Source of the DNA: Pseudomonas yamanorum
GTDB taxonomy: Bacteria; Pseudomonadota; Gammaproteobacteria; Pseudomonadales; Pseudomonadaceae
DNA: 42,789 nucleotides
Assembly (NCBI RefSeq): GCF_013386765.1
Contig: NZ_JACARE010000024.1
Location: forward strand, 1 to 42,789
Direction of reading: 5' to 3'
The translations under genes and the position numbers were made by a program. The notes beneath the pieces were generated by a model that ran no database searches, was not told the DNA's origin, and was given only the letters and a program-made list of their open reading frames with translations. Positions within the stretch are counted from its first letter, which is position 1. Each line of letters starts with the position of its first letter. Shown in pieces: positions 40,427 through 42,789 of the stretch.

Positions 40427-41412
40427 TGTTCGGCTTCTGGAAGACCTGGAAGGCCCTGGAAGCGCGGGGAATCATGGGCATCAACCGGCGTAACGCCGAC
40501 TATGTGCTCAAGTACAACAAGCGCAGCCTGTACCCGATCGTGGATGACAAGATCATCACCAAGGAACGGGCCATGGCGGCCGGCATCCACGTGCCGGAGA
40601 TGTACGGGGTCATTTCCACCGAGAAGGAAATCGACAAGCTCGACGAGATCATCGGCGGGCGCAGCGACTTCGTGATCAAGCCGGCCCAGGGCGCCGGCGG
40701 TGACGGCATCCTGGTGATCGCCGACCGGTTTGAAGGGCGCTATCGCACGGTCTCCGGCAAGATCATCAGCCACGAAGAGATCGAGCATCAGATTTCCAGC
40801 ATCCTCACCGGCCTGTATTCCCTCGGCGGCCACCGCGACCGGGCGCTGATCGAATACCGCGTGGTGCCCGACCAGATCTTCAAGAGCATCAGCTACGAAG
40901 GCGTGCCGGACATCCGCATCATTGTGCTGATGGGCTACCCGGTGATGGCCATGCTGCGCCTGCCCACCCGCCAGTCCGGCGGCAAGGCCAACCTGCACCA
41001 GGGCGCGATTGGCGTGGGTGTAGACCTGGCTACCGGCCTGACCCTGCGGGGCACCTGGCTGAACAACATCATCACCAAACACCCCGACACCACCAACGCG
41101 GTGGACGGCGTGCAACTGCCCAACTGGGACGGTTTCATGAAGCTCGCCGCCGGTTGCTATGAACTGTGTGGCCTGGGCTATATCGGCGTGGACATGGTGC
41201 TGGACCAGGAAAAAGGCCCGCTGATCCTCGAGCTGAACGCTCGCCCGGGGCTGAATATCCAGATCGCCAACGACTGCGGCCTGACCTTGCGTACCCATGC
41301 GGTGGAAGCCCGACTGGAAGCGCTGAAGGCCGCAGGCGTGACGGAAACGCCCGAAGAACGGGTGAAGTTCGTGCAGGAGATGTTTGGGCATATTCCGGCG
41401 GTCGAGGGATAA
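40426..41412 (+). CDS. Alpha-L-glutamate ligase-like ATP-grasp protein
   Basis: A 328-residue cytoplasmic ATP-grasp enzyme of the RimK-like branch. ATP-binding residues are visible in FVIKPAQGAGGDGI (residues ~84-97), and metal ligands in the C-terminal DMVLD and LELNARPG. Such ligases join an amino acid, often glutamate, to a peptide or protein C terminus or side chain. The acceptor is unknown. Together with the peptidase and 7TM partners it suggests an envelope peptide-modification pathway in which the retropepsin trims what the ligase adds. Its start overlaps the previous stop by one base. Confidence 0.88.
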   Translation: MFGFWKTWKALEARGIMGINRRNADYVLKYNKRSLYPIVDDKIITKERAMAAGIHVPEMYGVISTEKEIDKLDEIIGGRSDFVIKPAQGAGGDGILVIADRFEGRYRTVSGKIISHEEIEHQISSILTGLYSLGGHRDRALIEYRVVPDQIFKSISYEGVPDIRIIVLMGYPVMAMLRLPTRQSGGKANLHQGAIGVGVDLATGLTLRGTWLNNIITKHPDTTNAVDGVQLPNWDGFMKLAAGCYELCGLGYIGVDMVLDQEKGPLILELNARPGLNIQIANDCGLTLRTHAVEARLEALKAAGVTETPEERVKFVQEMFGHIPAVEG

Positions 41413-41417
41413 ACCCA

Positions 41418-42758
41418 GTGACCTGCTCCGTACATCCGCTGCCCTACCGGGCCAACCCTGCCGAATACTTTGCAGCGATCCGCCATGCGCCCGGCGCGGT
41501 GCTGCTGGACAGTGGCCGACCGGCGGCCGAGCGCGGCCGTTATGACCTGCTGAGCGCCTGGCCCGAAACGACCCTGGCGGTGCTGCCCGACGAAAGCGGC
41601 AGCGATTTCCTGCAACGCTTGCGGGAAAACCTGACGTTGCTGGGTGAAGCCGACATTCCCGCGCCCTACGAACTGCCGTTTGCCGGCGGCCTCATTGGCT
41701 ACCTGAGCTATGACTTCGGTCGTCATCTTGAGCAACTGCCACACCTGGCCGTGGACGACCTGCACCTGCCGGATGCGCGCTTTGGCCTGTACGCCTGGGC
41801 CTTGATCAGCGATCACCAGGCGCAGACCAGCCAACTGGTGTTCCACCCCAAACTGGCGGAAAACGAGCGGCAACGCTTGATCAACCTGTTCAGCCAGCCC
41901 GCCATCAGCCCACAGGCAACGTTCAAGCTGCAAGGCCCCATGGCCCCGGACGTGACCGCCCAAACCTACCAGCAAGCCCTCGCCCGCATCCAGGACTACA
42001 TCCAGGCCGGCGACTGCTACCAGGTCAACTTTGCCCAACGCTTCCGCGCCCCGTGCAGCGGCGACCCGTGGGTGGCCTACTGCGCCCTGCGCGAAGCCTG
42101 CCCTACTCCGTTTTCCGGGTTCCAGAGCCTGCCGGACGATGGCGCAGTGCTGAGTTTGTCGCCGGAGCGCTTCGTCAAAATCAGCCAGCGCCAGGTGGAA
42201 ACCCGCCCGATCAAGGGCACCCGGCCACGGGGGGCGACGCCTGCGGAAGACGCCGCCAACGCCGCCGAACTGCTGGCCAGCCCCAAGGATCGTGCCGAGA
42301 ACCTGATGATCGTCGACCTGCTGCGCAACGACCTGGGCCGCACCTGCCGTACCGGCTCGGTGAAAGTACCGGAGTTGTTCAGCCTGGAAAGCTATCCGAA
42401 TGTGCATCACCTGGTCAGTAGCGTGACCGGCGAACTGGCCGACGATAAAGACGCCCTGGACCTGATTGCCGGCAGCTTCCCCGGCGGCTCCATCACCGGC
42501 GCTCCGAAGATCCGTGCAATGCAGATCATCGACGAGCTGGAGCCGACGCGGCGTGGGTTGTACTGCGGGTCACTGCTGTACCTGGACGTGCGCGGCGAGA
42601 TGGACAGCTCCATCGCGATTCGCAGCTTGCTGGTCAAGGATGGGCAGGTGTGCTGCTGGGGCGGCGGCGGGATCGTCGCGGACTCGGAGTGGCAAGCGGA
42701 GTATCAGGAGTCGATGACCAAGGTGCGGGTGTTGCTGGAAACGCTGGAAGGCTTGTAG
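41418..42758 (+). CDS. pabB: Aminodeoxychorismate synthase component I
   Basis: A 446-residue chorismate-using enzyme that makes 4-amino-4-deoxychorismate with the PabA amidotransferase, for folate. The motif PIKGTRPRG with K266 separates PabB from anthranilate synthase TrpE, which has PIAGT. GSITGAPKIRAMQIIDELEP and SIAIRSL are also typical. The start is GTG 41418, with GAGGG about 9 nt upstream, six bases past the ligase stop; the longer open frame overlaps the ligase gene and is rejected. Confidence 0.95.
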   Translation: MTCSVHPLPYRANPAEYFAAIRHAPGAVLLDSGRPAAERGRYDLLSAWPETTLAVLPDESGSDFLQRLRENLTLLGEADIPAPYELPFAGGLIGYLSYDFGRHLEQLPHLAVDDLHLPDARFGLYAWALISDHQAQTSQLVFHPKLAENERQRLINLFSQPAISPQATFKLQGPMAPDVTAQTYQQALARIQDYIQAGDCYQVNFAQRFRAPCSGDPWVAYCALREACPTPFSGFQSLPDDGAVLSLSPERFVKISQRQVETRPIKGTRPRGATPAEDAANAAELLASPKDRAENLMIVDLLRNDLGRTCRTGSVKVPELFSLESYPNVHHLVSSVTGELADDKDALDLIAGSFPGGSITGAPKIRAMQIIDELEPTRRGLYCGSLLYLDVRGEMDSSIAIRSLLVKDGQVCCWGGGGIVADSEWQAEYQESMTKVRVLLETLEGL

Positions 42759-42765
42759 CGACTGG

Positions 42766-42789
42766 GCAGGCCCCATCGCAGGCAAGCCA
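42766..42789. repeat. Partial REP element at window end
   Basis: ATCGCAGGCAAGCCA at the edge is the start of the same REP core seen at 19031 and 29549; it runs off the window. Confidence 0.6.

Noticed and set aside
1..42789. CRISPR arrays, tRNA/rRNA genes, insertion sequences, prophage or att sites
   Set aside because: No regularly spaced repeats, tRNA-like cloverleafs, transposase or integrase motifs were seen; the repeats found are REP-type palindromes.

Overview
The window is chromosomal DNA of a fluorescent Pseudomonas, most likely the P. fluorescens group. The evidence is high GC with strong G/C third-position bias, the conserved block nasA-kinase-nirBD-nasC-cobA-oprF-sigX-cmpX-crfX-cmaX-rraA-esterase-ppsA-ppsR known from Pseudomonas, an OprF with a proline-rich hinge and no cysteines, and several pseudomonad REP-type palindromes. 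There are no rRNA or tRNA genes, CRISPR arrays, transposases or prophage genes.

Layout. (1) 1-9862 is the nitrate assimilation region: NarK/NasA-type transporter, a PP2C phosphatase-Ser/Thr kinase fusion, NirB, NirD, assimilatory nitrate reductase and the siroheme enzyme SUMT. Both transcription units begin with a sigma-54 (-24/-12) promoter, followed by paired hexaloop hairpins of the ANTAR-target type and an intrinsic terminator, so each appears to be controlled by nitrogen status and by nitrate/nitrite-dependent antitermination. (2) 9877-15528, minus strand, is the cell-envelope block: oprF, the ECF sigma factor sigX, the MscS-like cmpX, crfX, the CorA-like cmaX, rraA and an alpha/beta hydrolase. 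(3) 15636-19008 holds PEP synthase and its divergent regulatory kinase/phosphatase. (4) 19120-26134 is the least ordinary region. A MocR-type regulator is divergent from a tight five-gene operon: DMT exporter; a 619-residue protein fusing JAMM peptidase, MoaD/ThiS-like ubiquitin fold, E1-like enzyme and rhodanese; cysteine synthase-like enzyme; serine acetyltransferase with a C-terminal extension ending in Gly-Gly; and an AlaX-type tRNA editing protein. It looks like a protein-thiocarboxylate sulfur pathway making and exporting cysteine or a related, possibly toxic, amino acid. (5) 26360-29442 encodes an ABC importer with a fused double permease, an ATPase with a C-terminal extension and no binding protein. 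(6) 29609-38103, minus strand, is the 2-methylcitrate (propionate) operon: FadR/GntR regulator, prpB, prpC, acnD, prpF, prpD, with REP elements between genes and two copies of an operator-like palindrome at the promoter. (7) 38355-41412 is a three-gene system: retropepsin-like peptidase, inactive transglutaminase-7TM protein and ATP-grasp ligase. It is followed by pabB and the start of another REP.

Most of the window is core metabolism in known order. The parts most deserving attention are the Ubl/JAMM/E1 sulfur operon, the duplicated sigma-54/ANTAR leaders, and the retropepsin/ATP-grasp system with a perfect palindrome on its putative promoter.
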